64,000 bases of DNA from a virus (IMGVR_UViG_3300030329_006476:1-64000), one strand, 5' to 3'; positions 18,302 through 25,453 are shown, counted from the first letter of the stretch. Notes: generated by a model not told the origin, from the sequence alone. Numbers and translations: made by a program.

Positions 18302-19007
18302 AGAATATATCCTTGGTCGCCAATATTCTTTCCGCTTTTTGCTTAAATTGTTTTTTGAGGTTCTTTATCTGCTTGTAACCGGCCTTTCTTCCTTTTTCGG
18401 TAGTCCGGTATCCCAATTCTTTGGCGGCGTCTTCCTCCGTCATGTTTTCGATAAAGAGCATTTGATAGATTCGGTAGTTTTTCTCGCTCAACACCTTTTT
18501 CATTTCCGCATGCAGCCTTATTTGCGCATCTTCTATCTCGAATGACTCGGCCCCCGAGCTTTCCAGCTCGTGCATATGATTCTCTATTGTTACGGCCATT
18601 TTGATATCGAAAGCGGCCTTCTTCGTCTTTTCCCATTTAGCGTAGAGGGGGCACTCATTGCATTGTAGTCGGCTCGTTGTAAACCCGCAAAAGCCTTGTT
18701 CCGTCTCATCCGTCACTCCGGTTTGATTGAAGGGACAATTAAGGCACGGTTTAGCGAAATTGCTGTAATAGTTGCGCAGAATGTTTTTTAGCTGATTAGT
18801 AATGATCCTGTTCAGCCATGGACGCAGGGGCCGTTCTTGGTCCCACTGCTCCCATTTCTTATAAAGATGAGTCCGGATTATTTGCTTAACATCGTCGAAA
18901 TCAACCCACGTCAGGGATTTTAGAAACCACTTGGCTCGACGCTTGTTAAGCTCTACTTCTATAATCTCGTACTTTTCTTCGTAGGTAATCTTAGGTTGTT
19001 TGGCCAC
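18279..19007 (-). CDS. Sigma-70-family factor with Cys-rich insert
   Basis: 242 residues. Residues ~34-80 resemble sigma region 2 (WVDFDDVKQIIRTHLYKKW, RPLRPWLNRIITNQLKNILR). Residues ~87-125 hold CLNCPF ... GFCGF ... LQCNECPLY, enough Cys for a zinc site, inserted between the domains. Residues ~170-230 resemble region 4, a helix-turn-helix (VLSEKNYRIYQML, MTEEDAAKELGY). It is likely to redirect host RNA polymerase, most plausibly to late promoters given its place in the late block. Confidence 0.65.
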   Translation of the reverse strand: MAKQPKITYEEKYEIIEVELNKRRAKWFLKSLTWVDFDDVKQIIRTHLYKKWEQWDQERPLRPWLNRIITNQLKNILRNYYSNFAKPCLNCPFNQTGVTDETEQGFCGFTTSRLQCNECPLYAKWEKTKKAAFDIKMAVTIENHMHELESSGAESFEIEDAQIRLHAEMKKVLSEKNYRIYQMLFIENMTEEDAAKELGYRTTEKGRKAGYKQIKNLKKQFKQKAERILATKDIFYGKDKTK

Positions 19008-19374
19008 CTACCTCTTTGGGTTCTCTAGCGGATCGACATTGATCCAATGTGGCCTGAATAATATCTTCCCCCGGGTTCTGAGCCATCTCAGGGCGCGGAG
19101 GCATTTTATTATATTCTCCCTTGGGGTCAGCTGATGCTTGGGCGACCAAGTCTCCAAAAGTAGGAATTCTTGGCGCGCCTCCTATCTCGTACTCTAAACG
19201 CGAAAGGCTCGGAAGTTGGTTTTCGGATTTATCGAGAGCTGTTTCCCCCTCGGCTATCTCCGTTGAGCTGATTTCCTTTGCGTTGATTGAGCACCCGCAA
19301 CTAGAACAAAAGTTTGGCTTTTTGAGAGTGTATTGCACTTTTCCGCCGCAATTGATACAGAATTCTGTATTCAT
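18991..19374 (-). CDS. Zinc-ribbon protein
   Basis: 127 residues with an N-terminal ribbon: FCINCGGKV then NFCSSCGCSI (two CxxC pairs). The rest is low-complexity, acidic and probably disordered. It overlaps the sigma gene by 17 bases, so the two are made together and may act together; similar ribbons occur in transcription accessory proteins. Confidence 0.55.
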   Translation of the reverse strand: MNTEFCINCGGKVQYTLKKPNFCSSCGCSINAKEISSTEIAEGETALDKSENQLPSLSRLEYEIGGAPRIPTFGDLVAQASADPKGEYNKMPPRPEMAQNPGEDIIQATLDQCRSAREPKEVGGQTT

Positions 19375-19412
19375 AACTTATATTATAATATAAAAATAAA
19401 TTTTTCCAGCAA

Positions 19413-20003
19413 TTAAATTAAGTAGCCCGAAATGATCCGAGCTTGCCTTTTCATGAATTTAAATTTTTCTTCGGACCGAATATCTTCCGGAGCGTCGCTT
19501 TTGACGTAATCGATTCCCAGAATACCGATAATCTTTCCATTAAGGGTCTTTATGGGTATGTTGTATATGCTTTTAACCCCCTTACCCTTGGCGAGTTTTA
19601 AAAAGGCCCTGTCGTGAATTTCCTCCATGTCGCGATATGCAAAGCGATTGTCGTTGATCATTTCGCTTATGTACTCATGGTAATTAGACACCCGGTGATT
19701 TTGAGAGTTTTCGCATTCAATGCTGATCCCATCGCTTACCACCTCATAGGTGCAGCTAAATTTTTGCTGACCCCGTCCGGAAAAATAATGTTCACCGTTA
19801 TGAAACTCCATAACGTAAACCCGGTCGGCGTCAGTCTCCCCAATAATGAATTTGAGTGCCATATAGACGTTTGCGTTCTGGACGGTTTCTTTAACTATGC
19901 AGTCTTTTTCTTTGCGGTTAATATAGCGGCGCCCCAGCCACACACTAAACAAGGTAGCGGCGGCAGTTATAAGAGCCGCGATTATAGAAGTAACTCCATC
20001 CAT
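19413..20003 (-). CDS. Membrane-anchored GAF-like protein
   Basis: 196 residues. One N-terminal transmembrane helix (SIIAALITAAATLFSVWLG) is followed by a GAF-like domain: RVYVMEFHNGEHYFSG ... SIYNIPIKTLNGKIIGILGIDYV. GAF domains bind small ligands or mediate dimerisation; no effector domain follows. It is known to me as a recurrent protein of large phages without an assigned job. Confidence 0.55.
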   Translation of the reverse strand: MDGVTSIIAALITAAATLFSVWLGRRYINRKEKDCIVKETVQNANVYMALKFIIGETDADRVYVMEFHNGEHYFSGRGQQKFSCTYEVVSDGISIECENSQNHRVSNYHEYISEMINDNRFAYRDMEEIHDRAFLKLAKGKGVKSIYNIPIKTLNGKIIGILGIDYVKSDAPEDIRSEEKFKFMKRQARIISGYLI

Positions 20004-20017
20004 GTATTTATATACAC

Positions 20018-20731
20018 TTAACTGCCCGTTTCCTTCTGTAATTTAGTGATGATAAATTTCTGAATTTCACTTCTCATGATATCCTCCGTAGTAAATGAGA
20101 AGGAATGTATGCCCTTTTTCCTGCTGGGGGCATCGTCGAAAAGATCAAACATTTTACGAAACCCAGTTTTTCCGTTAATGTCGCTTTGCATGAAGTCACC
20201 GCAGACAAACATGGTGCTGTCTTTTCCTAGCCGAGTTATCAGGGTAGTCAATTCCTTAAAAGTGAAATTTTGAGCTTCGTCAGCTACCACGACTTTGTTG
20301 CTCCAGCTCGCGCCCCTCAAATAGTTTATGGGCATCGCTTGTATTCTATGACTCTCCAACAGGTCATGGCGGATACTGGGGCTCATGTTCTTAGGCAACA
20401 TTTCAAATAATTTGTCTTCTAGCGGCGCCATGTAGGGATTTATCTTTTCTTCGATATTTCCCGGCAATGCCCCTAGTCCTTTTTCGCCGCTTTCTATCGC
20501 CGTCCTTACATATAGCATGTCTAAATCAGAATAGGCGCTTAAATGCCTTAAAGCCGCATAAACTGCCATATAAGTTTTCGTTGAACCTGCTGGCCCGCTA
20601 ATGAACATAATGTTCGTCTTGTGATGGAGGGCAAGCGCCAAAAATTCCTTCTGACGATCAGAGAGGCGAAAATTATTAACCTTAAAGGTTATCTTAAGTT
20701 GAGGTATTTCGACCTTTTTACTGTTAGCCAT
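20018..20731 (-). CDS. phoH: PhoH-like ATPase
   Basis: About 237 residues from the ATG at 20731. The nucleotide-binding core is intact: Walker A GPAGSTKT, VRTAIESGEKGLGALPG, Walker B KVVVADEAQNF and the sensor-like MFVCGDFMQSD. PhoH-like proteins are common in large and marine phages and act as RNA helicase/RNase-associated ATPases; their role in infection is unsettled. First gene of the leftward late block, divergent from the plus-strand genes. Confidence 0.85.
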   Translation of the reverse strand: MANSKKVEIPQLKITFKVNNFRLSDRQKEFLALALHHKTNIMFISGPAGSTKTYMAVYAALRHLSAYSDLDMLYVRTAIESGEKGLGALPGNIEEKINPYMAPLEDKLFEMLPKNMSPSIRHDLLESHRIQAMPINYLRGASWSNKVVVADEAQNFTFKELTTLITRLGKDSTMFVCGDFMQSDINGKTGFRKMFDLFDDAPSRKKGIHSFSFTTEDIMRSEIQKFIITKLQKETGS

Positions 20732-20756
20732 TCGCAATATATATACACAAGGACTA

Positions 20757-20785
20757 TTGGATTTTTTGCAGTTTTTTGGTATTAT
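20757..20785 (+). promoter_or_regulatory. Promoter for the 20811-21282 pair
   Basis: TTGGAT, 17 bp, TATTAT. The predicted start is near 20792 and the leader contains TAAGG about 12 bases before the GTG start. Confidence 0.55.
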
Positions 20786-20810
20786 ACGTAAATAAGGTGT
20801 ATATTACTTC

Positions 20811-21068
20811 GTGAAGCCACAGAAGAAAAAAGGGTCCGTCAAGAAAGGTGCAGACAGCATTGAATTTTGTCTGGGAGATGCCGGGCCGACAAAATATGAA
20901 ATCATGACCGCTATAGCTAAACGCTATACGGTTTATGGTGCGACAGTTTGGCTGAACGAACCGTTAGAGGAACTTGGTGGAAAGAGTCCCGCGAAATTGA
21001 TGCTCGAAGGCGACCTTGAGACTGTCGCCAAGTTAATCAAAGACTCTAATGAACGAGACAATATGTAA
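20811..21068 (+). CDS. DUF2384-like (Xre/MbcA/ParS antitoxin C-terminal) protein
   Basis: 85 residues from GTG 20811. The segment YGATVWLNEPLEELGGKSPAKLM ... VAKLI closely follows the toxin-binding domain of RES-Xre/MbcA antitoxins (WLNxPxxxLGGxxPxxLL). The usual N-terminal helix-turn-helix is absent; a short Lys-rich N-terminus is there instead. No RES or ADP-ribosyltransferase toxin follows. A phage-borne solo antitoxin domain could neutralise a host toxin. Confidence 0.6.
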   Translation: MKPQKKKGSVKKGADSIEFCLGDAGPTKYEIMTAIAKRYTVYGATVWLNEPLEELGGKSPAKLMLEGDLETVAKLIKDSNERDNM

Positions 21069-21282
21069 TCTCTGCTGGGAATTTTGCTACGAAGTCATCC
21101 CGGCGCAGCTGAACAAGAACAACGAGCCCTGCGTTTTGATTCTTAATCTACCCCTGATTTTTTCAGAAGTAATCGAGTCCCTATTGAAGAAAAAGGGCTT
21201 TTCGTGCGTTACCTTCAAACCTCACGGCAAAAGCGCCGTGATTATGAAATTTGAAAAAGTGATGTCGGAGGTACAGGGTTAA
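21049..21282 (+). CDS. Small unknown protein coupled to the DUF2384-like gene
   Basis: 77 residues (MNETICNLCWEFCYEVIPAQ). It has an N-terminal CxxC plus another Cys and an alpha/beta pattern. It overlaps the gene upstream by 20 bases, so it is co-translated. It is not a recognisable RES toxin. Its stop overlaps the stop of the convergent gene at 21279. Confidence 0.5.
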   Translation: MNETICNLCWEFCYEVIPAQLNKNNEPCVLILNLPLIFSEVIESLLKKKGFSCVTFKPHGKSAVIMKFEKVMSEVQG

Positions 21283-21578
21283 GCGGGAGCGCCGGCCTCT
21301 TCGGCCACTACTTCAGCCGCGTCCTCCACGACTTCGACTTCAGCTTCTTCAACTTCTTTCTCACTCTCTTCCGACGCCGCTTTGGCAGCAGCTTCGGCAG
21401 CTTCTTTCGCTGCGGTAATCTGCTTTTCCAATTCAGCCTTTTCCTCGTCAGAGGCGTTTTCGTAAATCTCGGTGGCCTTTTCCACGCAGAATGAGCGCAT
21501 CATTGAAATGATATCATTGACGTTGGCGTTAGAGAACAAGTCGTTGGCGATTGCTGTGATTATTTCGTCTTTATCCAT
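21279..21578 (-). CDS. Acidic Ala/Glu-rich protein
   Basis: 99 residues: a helical N-terminus (MDKDEIITAIANDLFSNANV) and a C-terminal half made mainly of Glu, Ala, Val and Lys. AGGGAAT precedes the ATG. The composition suggests a disordered acidic tail, as in DNA mimics or chaperone-like small proteins, but no function can be assigned. Confidence 0.5.
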   Translation of the reverse strand: MDKDEIITAIANDLFSNANVNDIISMMRSFCVEKATEIYENASDEEKAELEKQITAAKEAAEAAAKAASEESEKEVEEAEVEVVEDAAEVVAEEAGAPA

Positions 21579-21842
21579 ATTCCCTATAATATTCGCGGCA
21601 TGATGGTTTTTCTAATCTTTTTCAAACTTTAATAATTCCTTAAACAATAATTTGAAAGATCTCGCTTAAAATTGGTTCCGGATTTTTTTTGCTTCCGCCA
21701 TTATTTGAAATAACTGTATTGAATTTTGAAATTGAAAAAAGGGACCCCCCGCCACATTCTCACCAAAAGTTGACTGATTCAATCCATAAAAACGGTAGGG
21801 GTATCATGCAATAAAATAACCTAAAGTTCTTCATAAAAAAAT

Positions 21843-21871
21843 TTGCAATTAGATCATGGCTGTGTTACCTT
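21843..21871 (+). promoter_or_regulatory. Cassette promoter, leader type
   Basis: TTGCAA, 17 bp, TACCTT, followed by TATAGTATAA. The start is expected near 21878; the ~27-base leader has AAGGA before the ATG at 21905. Confidence 0.7.
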
Positions 21872-21904
21872 ATAGTATAACAAATTAAAAAAGGAAAAAA
21901 AATT

Positions 21905-22093
21905 ATGTCCGTTAATCACATCGCAATCACTCCAGACGAAAACGACGAAGCTCTGCAAGAGTTCATCACGCAAGAAGGCTTCGTTCTCGTTGCTCCGGAA
22001 ATGGATCTCTTCGAATGTCCCGGCGGACACATCTGGCACATTGACCAGATCCTTGACCATATGAATGAATGCCTCAGGGAAAGCTGCCTATAA
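21905..22093 (+). CDS. Small unknown protein
   Basis: 62 residues. It contains LFECPGGHIWHIDQILDHM, with a Cys and three His that could bind metal. It has a clear ribosome-binding site (AAGGA), unlike most neighbouring cassette genes. Confidence 0.5.
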   Translation: MSVNHIAITPDENDEALQEFITQEGFVLVAPEMDLFECPGGHIWHIDQILDHMNECLRESCL

Positions 22094-22109
22094 AAAGGCA
22101 AAATAAAAT

Positions 22110-22138
22110 TTGACAAACAAGCCAAACTAGCGTAAGTT
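22110..22138 (+). promoter_or_regulatory. Cassette promoter, leaderless type
   Basis: TTGACA, 17 bp, TAAGTT, then 6 bases to the ATG at 22145. The predicted transcript starts at or next to the ATG. Confidence 0.75.
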
Positions 22139-22144
22139 TATAAT

Positions 22145-22309
22145 ATGAATAATAAAGATAAAGCCGTCGTCGCCTTCTGGCAATCAGTCCAACGCAATGC
22201 TCAAGCCAACGGAATTCTGAAAGAGTTCCAAGCTTCCCAAGCTCCCAAGCTTAAAGCTCCCAAATTCACGCCCGCAATGCTGGCTTTCCTTGACACCTTA
22301 ACCAACTAA
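22145..22309 (+). CDS. Small unknown protein with PKFTPA C-terminal motif
   Basis: 54 residues (MNNKDKAVVAFWQSVQRN). The C-terminus LKAPKFTPAMLAFLDTLTN matches the end of the 46-residue protein at 26433-26573 (LQRPKFSPAQIAWMQSS), so the two cassettes share a protein family. Leaderless promoter; no Shine-Dalgarno. Confidence 0.55.
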   Translation: MNNKDKAVVAFWQSVQRNAQANGILKEFQASQAPKLKAPKFTPAMLAFLDTLTN

Positions 22310-22329
22310 AAAAAACACACAAAACTATC

Positions 22330-22443
22330 ATGCACTATCTAGCTGAAAAGTACTCTCATGCAGTTAACGCCGTTGCCTATACGGTTAGCTTATACATCTG
22401 CCATGTTGTCCTAATGGACTGGATTCGTTTCCTAACTAGTTGA
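22330..22443 (+). CDS. Tiny membrane protein
   Basis: 37 residues with a hydrophobic helix (AVNAVAYTVSLYICHVVLMD). It lies 20 bases after the previous gene, and its TGA stop lies inside the downstream 82-bp repeat. No Shine-Dalgarno is seen, so its translation is less certain. Confidence 0.35.
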   Translation: MHYLAEKYSHAVNAVAYTVSLYICHVVLMDWIRFLTS

Positions 22444-22512
22444 GCATCAACGAGTTACGACGCGGGCAGGGGGGCGCCGGCGTCATAAGTGCCTGACAGT
22501 CAAAGACTTACG
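22431..22512. repeat. Cassette repeat, copy 1
   Basis: Two palindromic arms flank a GC-rich core (GGGCAGGGGGGCGCCGGC). Arm consensus is TAAGTCGTTGA, three bases, TCAACGACTTA. It lies between the end of one cassette and the promoter of the next. Confidence 0.85.
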
Positions 22513-22592
22513 CAAATGCCGTACAAATACCGTGCCAATTCCGTGTAATGTGATTGTGCAAGAAAATAGTTGAATCTTTTTGATAAAAAAAT

Positions 22593-22621
22593 TTGCAATA
22601 TCGGCAAAACTGTGATACCTT
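22593..22621 (+). promoter_or_regulatory. Cassette promoter, leader type
   Basis: TTGCAA, 17 bp, TACCTT, followed by TATAGTATAAG as in the promoter at 21843. The leader has AAAGGA before the ATG at 22656. Confidence 0.7.
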
Positions 22622-22655
22622 ATAGTATAAGTTAAATTAAGAAAGGAAAAAAATC

Positions 22656-22856
22656 ATGAACATTCTCACCGATCAAGAACTTGCCGAAAGGCTCACCAAA
22701 AAAGAAGCCAACCTTGAATGGTGGGAGGCTAAGCTTGCCAAGTCTCGCAAGGCAAGCCTTATCGGGATTCGCTCTGCCCACTGTGCAATGCTCCGCAAAG
22801 AGATTGCCGAGATAAAAGGCGTTCAGTTTGCAAGGCATTGCGCCGAGCAAGTTTAA
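22656..22856 (+). CDS. Small helical unknown protein
   Basis: 66 residues, predicted all helical (LTDQELAERLTKKEANLEWW ... SAHCAMLRKEIAEIKG). A good ribosome-binding site fixes the start. Confidence 0.5.
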   Translation: MNILTDQELAERLTKKEANLEWWEAKLAKSRKASLIGIRSAHCAMLRKEIAEIKGVQFARHCAEQV

Positions 22857-22873
22857 AAAACTTCAGAAAAAAT

Positions 22874-22902
22874 TTGACAAACCAGCAAAACTAGAGTAAG
22901 TT
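22874..22902 (+). promoter_or_regulatory. Cassette promoter, leaderless type
   Basis: TTGACA, 17 bp, TAAGTT, then 5 bases to the ATG at 22908. The spacer contains AAACTAGAG as in the promoter at 22110 (AAACTAGCG). Confidence 0.75.
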
Positions 22903-22907
22903 TAGGT

Positions 22908-23177
22908 ATGATAAAAATTAAAAGAGATCTACTCACAGGCAAAAAGGTTCCCCATGTCCTTTTCCGTCAGGCTGAAATCAAAATGAGCCTTTCCAGCGGT
23001 CGCACGCTTGGAACAGTTCAAACTCTGGACTTTCAAGAAGATGCTCCAACCAAAGAGCAATGGCTTGCAAAAGTCCGTAAATCTTGGGATGTCGCAGATA
23101 TCTCTTTCCGTGACTTTGGTGTCCAATCCTGCATTGCTCCTCGTGGGCATGATGCTTGGAAAACCGTAAATTCTTAA
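22908..23177 (+). CDS. Small unknown protein
   Basis: 89 residues, mixed alpha/beta (MIKIKRDLLTGKKVPHVLFR ... KVRKSWDVADISFRDFGVQ). No family recognised. The start is set by the leaderless promoter rather than a ribosome-binding site. Confidence 0.55.
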   Translation: MIKIKRDLLTGKKVPHVLFRQAEIKMSLSSGRTLGTVQTLDFQEDAPTKEQWLAKVRKSWDVADISFRDFGVQSCIAPRGHDAWKTVNS

Positions 23178-23179
23178 AA

Positions 23180-23254
23180 ATGATTGAAATAATAATGCTG
23201 CTAGTTTTCGCCTCTTTGGGGCATACAATTATCCACGCTTGGAAAGAAGCTTGA
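23180..23254 (+). CDS. Possible 24-residue membrane peptide
   Basis: It starts two bases after the previous stop (MIEIIMLLVFASLGHTIIHA) and ends before the terminator at 23283. One hydrophobic helix. It may be read by coupling from the gene upstream. Too short to be sure. Confidence 0.3.
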   Translation: MIEIIMLLVFASLGHTIIHAWKEA

Positions 23255-23282
23255 CCTTTGTAAGAGTTTTTTTCTAAAAATT

Positions 23283-23321
23283 GACCGCTCTGTTTCCATG
23301 TTGGCAGGGCGGTCTTTTTTT
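23283..23321 (+). terminator. Intrinsic terminator of the 22908 cassette
   Basis: GACCGCTCTG and CAGGGCGGTC form a 10-bp stem with one G-T pair and a 12-base loop, followed by seven T. This is the only classical terminator among the plus-strand cassettes. Confidence 0.85.
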
Positions 23322-23332
23322 GCACGTATAAT

Positions 23333-23416
23333 TCTCCTAACTCATTGACTATCAAGCACTTACGACGCTGGCGCGGGGCCCTCGCCGTCATAAGTCGTTG
23401 ATGTACAGGTAGTTAC
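23333..23416. repeat. Cassette repeat, copy 2
   Basis: Arms CTCATTGACTATCAAGCACTT and TAAGTCGTTGATGTACAGG flank the core GCGCGGGGCCCTCGCC. It follows the terminator at 23283. Confidence 0.8.
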
Positions 23417-23423
23417 GTAAAAT

Positions 23424-23453
23424 CTCCTAAGTCGTTGATAATCAACCCATTAA
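23424..23453. repeat. Half-unit of the cassette repeat
   Basis: A single palindromic arm (TAAGTCGTTGATAATCAAC, then CCATTA) placed right after copy 2. It has no second arm; instead it runs into the two-copy element at 23455. Confidence 0.7.
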
Positions 23454-23454
23454 C

Positions 23455-23513
23455 GAGGCGCGCCCGAAAAGATTCTATTTGTAAGGCCCGCGTTTCGAGG
23501 GCAAGCGCATTGG
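23455..23513. repeat. GC-rich two-copy element, copy A
   Basis: Shares GGCGC(G)CCCGAAAAGRTTCT and a downstream hairpin with the element at 24692. The hairpin here is GCCCGCG-TTT-CGAGGGC. No other copies seen in the window. Confidence 0.7.
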
Positions 23514-23548
23514 GTAATAAATTAGTTTTTTATTCTTGGGCAAAAAAT

Positions 23549-23577
23549 TTGACAAATAGCTTTTTATGCTGTATGTT
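23549..23577 (+). promoter_or_regulatory. Cassette promoter, very short leader
   Basis: TTGACA, 17 bp, TATGTT, then 14 bases to the ATG at 23592. The leader would be about 8 bases and has no Shine-Dalgarno. Confidence 0.7.
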
Positions 23578-23591
23578 GTAGATATAATAAG

Positions 23592-24026
23592 ATGAGGAAC
23601 ATACAAGACAGTTGCCCGTTGATAGTAATGCGAGACGATCCTAATCAGCTGACTCCTTGGCTAGATGATTGGAGTGACGATGATTGCCGACAGGTGCAAG
23701 CTATGGTTGACAGGCATGATGCAGTAATGAAGCCAACTCCGCTCACCAAGGATCAAGCGGGCGAAGCCCGACGCATGTGGGCAAGGTGGCAAGCCCACAC
23801 TACTGGCAAGAGCTTTGTTCTACAGGTGCAAAACAGGACTTGCGACCATACCTTTAGGGTTCACGCCCACGGCAAGAATGTGTTCCAAGCTGTCCTGAGG
23901 CATTACAGGGGATTAGGGCACAATGGCACCACCATATGGCAATGCACCAAGGTAGTTGCGGTATTCGACTGCGTTTGTGACCGAACTGTCCAAGCTGGCA
24001 AGTTGCTCTGCGGTAATCCAGTTTAG
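23592..24026 (+). CDS. Unknown protein
   Basis: 144 residues. An acidic N-terminal third (LTPWLDDWSDDDCRQVQAMV), then a basic, His/Cys-containing C-terminal part (NRTCDHTFRVHAHGKNVFQA; VFDCVCDRTVQAGKLLCG). The Cys/His content would allow metal binding. No family recognised. The longest gene of the plus-strand cassettes. Confidence 0.6.
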   Translation: MRNIQDSCPLIVMRDDPNQLTPWLDDWSDDDCRQVQAMVDRHDAVMKPTPLTKDQAGEARRMWARWQAHTTGKSFVLQVQNRTCDHTFRVHAHGKNVFQAVLRHYRGLGHNGTTIWQCTKVVAVFDCVCDRTVQAGKLLCGNPV

Positions 24027-24110
24027 CCTAAGTAGTTGGCTATTAATAGTTTACGGCCCGGAATCCCCCTGCGCGCCGTCATAAGTCGTTGACATTCAAT
24101 AACTTCTGAC
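24027..24110. repeat. Cassette repeat, copy 3
   Basis: Arms TAAGTAGTTGGCTATTAATAG and TAAGTCGTTGACATTCAATA around a core of CCCGGAATCCCCCTGCGCG. It starts directly after the TAG stop of the gene at 23592. Confidence 0.8.
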
Positions 24111-24137
24111 AAAATTAAAAATAAGTGATAAAAAAAT

Positions 24138-24166
24138 TTGACTTTACCGCTAAAGTGGGGTATGTT
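24138..24166 (+). promoter_or_regulatory. Cassette promoter, leaderless type
   Basis: TTGACT, 17 bp, TATGTT, then 6 bases to the ATG at 24173. The spacer TTACCGCTAAAGTGGGG is almost identical to that of the promoter at 25817. Confidence 0.75.
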
Positions 24167-24172
24167 GTTAGT

Positions 24173-24454
24173 ATGAATAAAGAATTACAATATCTATACT
24201 CAACGCAAGCTTTCGTGTCCACAAGGCATCGTAACGCCTTGCCTCTCTGGAACACGAAAACCAATTCCTTCGTGGATTCCACTAGCACTACGAACAACCT
24301 TGAATGCTGGGCAAAAAATGAATCTGAAGCCCGTGAAAAATTCTGCCGAATGGTTCGCCGTATTCAGAGCAAAGTCCAAATGCGTCAGAATTTCTTATGG
24401 AAAAAAGGCGATACTGCCGATTTTTACCTTACGCAAATTTGGCAAAAAATTTGA
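24173..24454 (+). CDS. Small unknown protein
   Basis: 93 residues from ATG 24173. An earlier in-frame GTG at 24125 lies upstream of the promoter and is rejected. The C-terminal half is basic and helical (ARE KFCRMVRRIQSKVQMRQN). No family recognised. Confidence 0.55.
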   Translation: MNKELQYLYSTQAFVSTRHRNALPLWNTKTNSFVDSTSTTNNLECWAKNESEAREKFCRMVRRIQSKVQMRQNFLWKKGDTADFYLTQIWQKI

Positions 24455-24479
24455 CTTTTCGCCTTAACTGAACTAGATT
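24451..24479 (+). promoter_or_regulatory. Cassette promoter, leaderless type
   Basis: TTGACT, 17 bp, TAGATT, then 5 bases to the ATG at 24485. The -35 overlaps the stop codon region of the previous gene. Confidence 0.7.
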
Positions 24480-24484
24480 GAATT

Positions 24485-24592
24485 ATGATGAAAAAAATAA
24501 TAGACTTCCTAGAGGTAGCCATTCCCTTTATAGTAACAACGACGCTAGTAGTCACCATTGGCGGCTCCGCGTTTGCCTTGTGTTTTTTCTGA
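24485..24592 (+). CDS. Tiny single-pass membrane protein
   Basis: 35 residues, mainly one hydrophobic helix (AIPFIVTTTLVVTIGGSAFA). Its own leaderless promoter supports expression. It ends just before repeat copy 4. Confidence 0.5.
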   Translation: MMKKIIDFLEVAIPFIVTTTLVVTIGGSAFALCFF

Positions 24593-24596
24593 AAAT

Positions 24597-24679
24597 CCCC
24601 TAAGTACTTGAAGGTCAACGGGTTACGGCCCGGAGGCCCCGGCTCCGCTGTCGTAAGTCGTTGATAGTCAACACCTTGC
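24597..24679. repeat. Cassette repeat, copy 4
   Basis: Arms TAAGTACTTGAAGGTCAACG and GTAAGTCGTTGATAGTCAAC around the core CCCGGAGGCCCCGGCTCCG. Confidence 0.85.
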
Positions 24680-24691
24680 ATGACTCCAGCT

Positions 24692-24752
24692 GAGGGGCGC
24701 CCGAAAAGGTTCTATTTACAAGGCTCGCGTTTCGCGGGCCGGACGCTCTAGG
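24692..24752. repeat. GC-rich two-copy element, copy B
   Basis: Second copy of the element at 23455. The hairpin GCTCGCG-TTT-CGCGGGC keeps pairing where its sequence differs from copy A. It lies between repeat copy 4 and the promoter at 24794. Confidence 0.7.
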
Positions 24753-24793
24753 ATTAGTCAATAAAAATAAGCGAATTATGTAATACAAAAAAT

Positions 24794-24822
24794 TTGCAAT
24801 CTCGCTGGAAATGGTTTACTTT
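24794..24822 (+). promoter_or_regulatory. Cassette promoter, leaderless type
   Basis: TTGCAA, 17 bp, TACTTT, then 5 bases to the ATG at 24828. Confidence 0.7.
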
Positions 24823-24827
24823 GTATT

Positions 24828-24983
24828 ATGTTTATCTTACAAAGCATCTTGAACAAGGCTGGAGCCGTATGGGTTACGGAAACCCTCCCGCTGTCTAAAG
24901 CGAAAGCTCATAGAGTGATCGCTTCACGCCGTCAGAACGCAACTGGCAATCGACGCTTTCGCTTGGTAAAGGTGGGAACATGA
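24828..24983 (+). CDS. Small basic unknown protein
   Basis: 51 residues (MFILQSILNKAGAVWVTETL) with an Arg-rich C-terminus (RVIASRRQNATGNRRFRLV). It is the first of three genes joined by ATGA overlaps. Confidence 0.5.
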   Translation: MFILQSILNKAGAVWVTETLPLSKAKAHRVIASRRQNATGNRRFRLVKVGT

Positions 24984-25087
24984 AAAAAGTTAGGATTCCC
25001 ATGGTCTTTACTAAGGCTCGCCCTCACAAAAGAAAAAACAAAATTTTGCCACGCAAGGCAAAGCACAAGAAAGCTCTTATATCATGA
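24980..25087 (+). CDS. Very basic 35-residue protein
   Basis: Lys/Arg-rich throughout (MKKVRIPMVFTKARPHKRKN ... RKAKHKKALIS), so it probably binds nucleic acid or ribosomes. It overlaps both neighbours by ATGA, so translation is coupled. Confidence 0.45.
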   Translation: MKKVRIPMVFTKARPHKRKNKILPRKAKHKKALIS

Positions 25088-25416
25088 CCCGTACTGTGAC
25101 GCATCACGCCTTCCAGAGGTTCGCGGATCGCTTGCGACCCTCCGAACAAGAAACAACCTTGAATAATGTCCGCACGGCTTGCCGTCAATATGGCTCCGAA
25201 TCGCTTGGGGTTATAGCATACAAGCTTCGCTCGCATCGTGGACAGCATTGGGGAATGTCAAGCAACGGGGATTATGTCGTCGCCATTGTAAGGAATGGTC
25301 AACTCGTCACGGCTTACTTGCGTCGAGGCACGCAAAGCTTTTGCACTAGCGTGACTCGCACTCGAGTCTTGGTGGACATGACGGGGAACCTACTGAAAAA
25401 ACCGATTTTTTCTTAA
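25084..25416 (+). CDS. Unknown protein with weak similarity to toxin-like folds
   Basis: 110 residues. HAFQRFADRLRPSE near the start and YVVAIVRNGQLVTAYLRR later resemble the H-x3-R and V-x-(D/N)-G-x-(V/L)-V-T pattern of small RelE/DUF4258-like proteins. The match is weak and no active-site set can be confirmed. Third gene of a coupled trio. Confidence 0.45.
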   Translation: MTRTVTHHAFQRFADRLRPSEQETTLNNVRTACRQYGSESLGVIAYKLRSHRGQHWGMSSNGDYVVAIVRNGQLVTAYLRRGTQSFCTSVTRTRVLVDMTGNLLKKPIFS

Positions 25417-25424
25417 AAAATAAT

Positions 25425-25453
25425 TTGACTTATGAGATAAACTGGAGTAGGTT
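25425..25453 (+). promoter_or_regulatory. Cassette promoter, leaderless type
   Basis: TTGACT, 17 bp, TAGGTT, then ATAGT and the ATG at 25459. Confidence 0.75.

Noticed and set aside
3500-20003. T4-type late promoters (TATAAATA)
   Set aside because: I looked upstream of the structural genes and found no repeated TATAAATA box; only scattered AT-rich sequences and one TAGACT-17-TATAAT before the portal gene.
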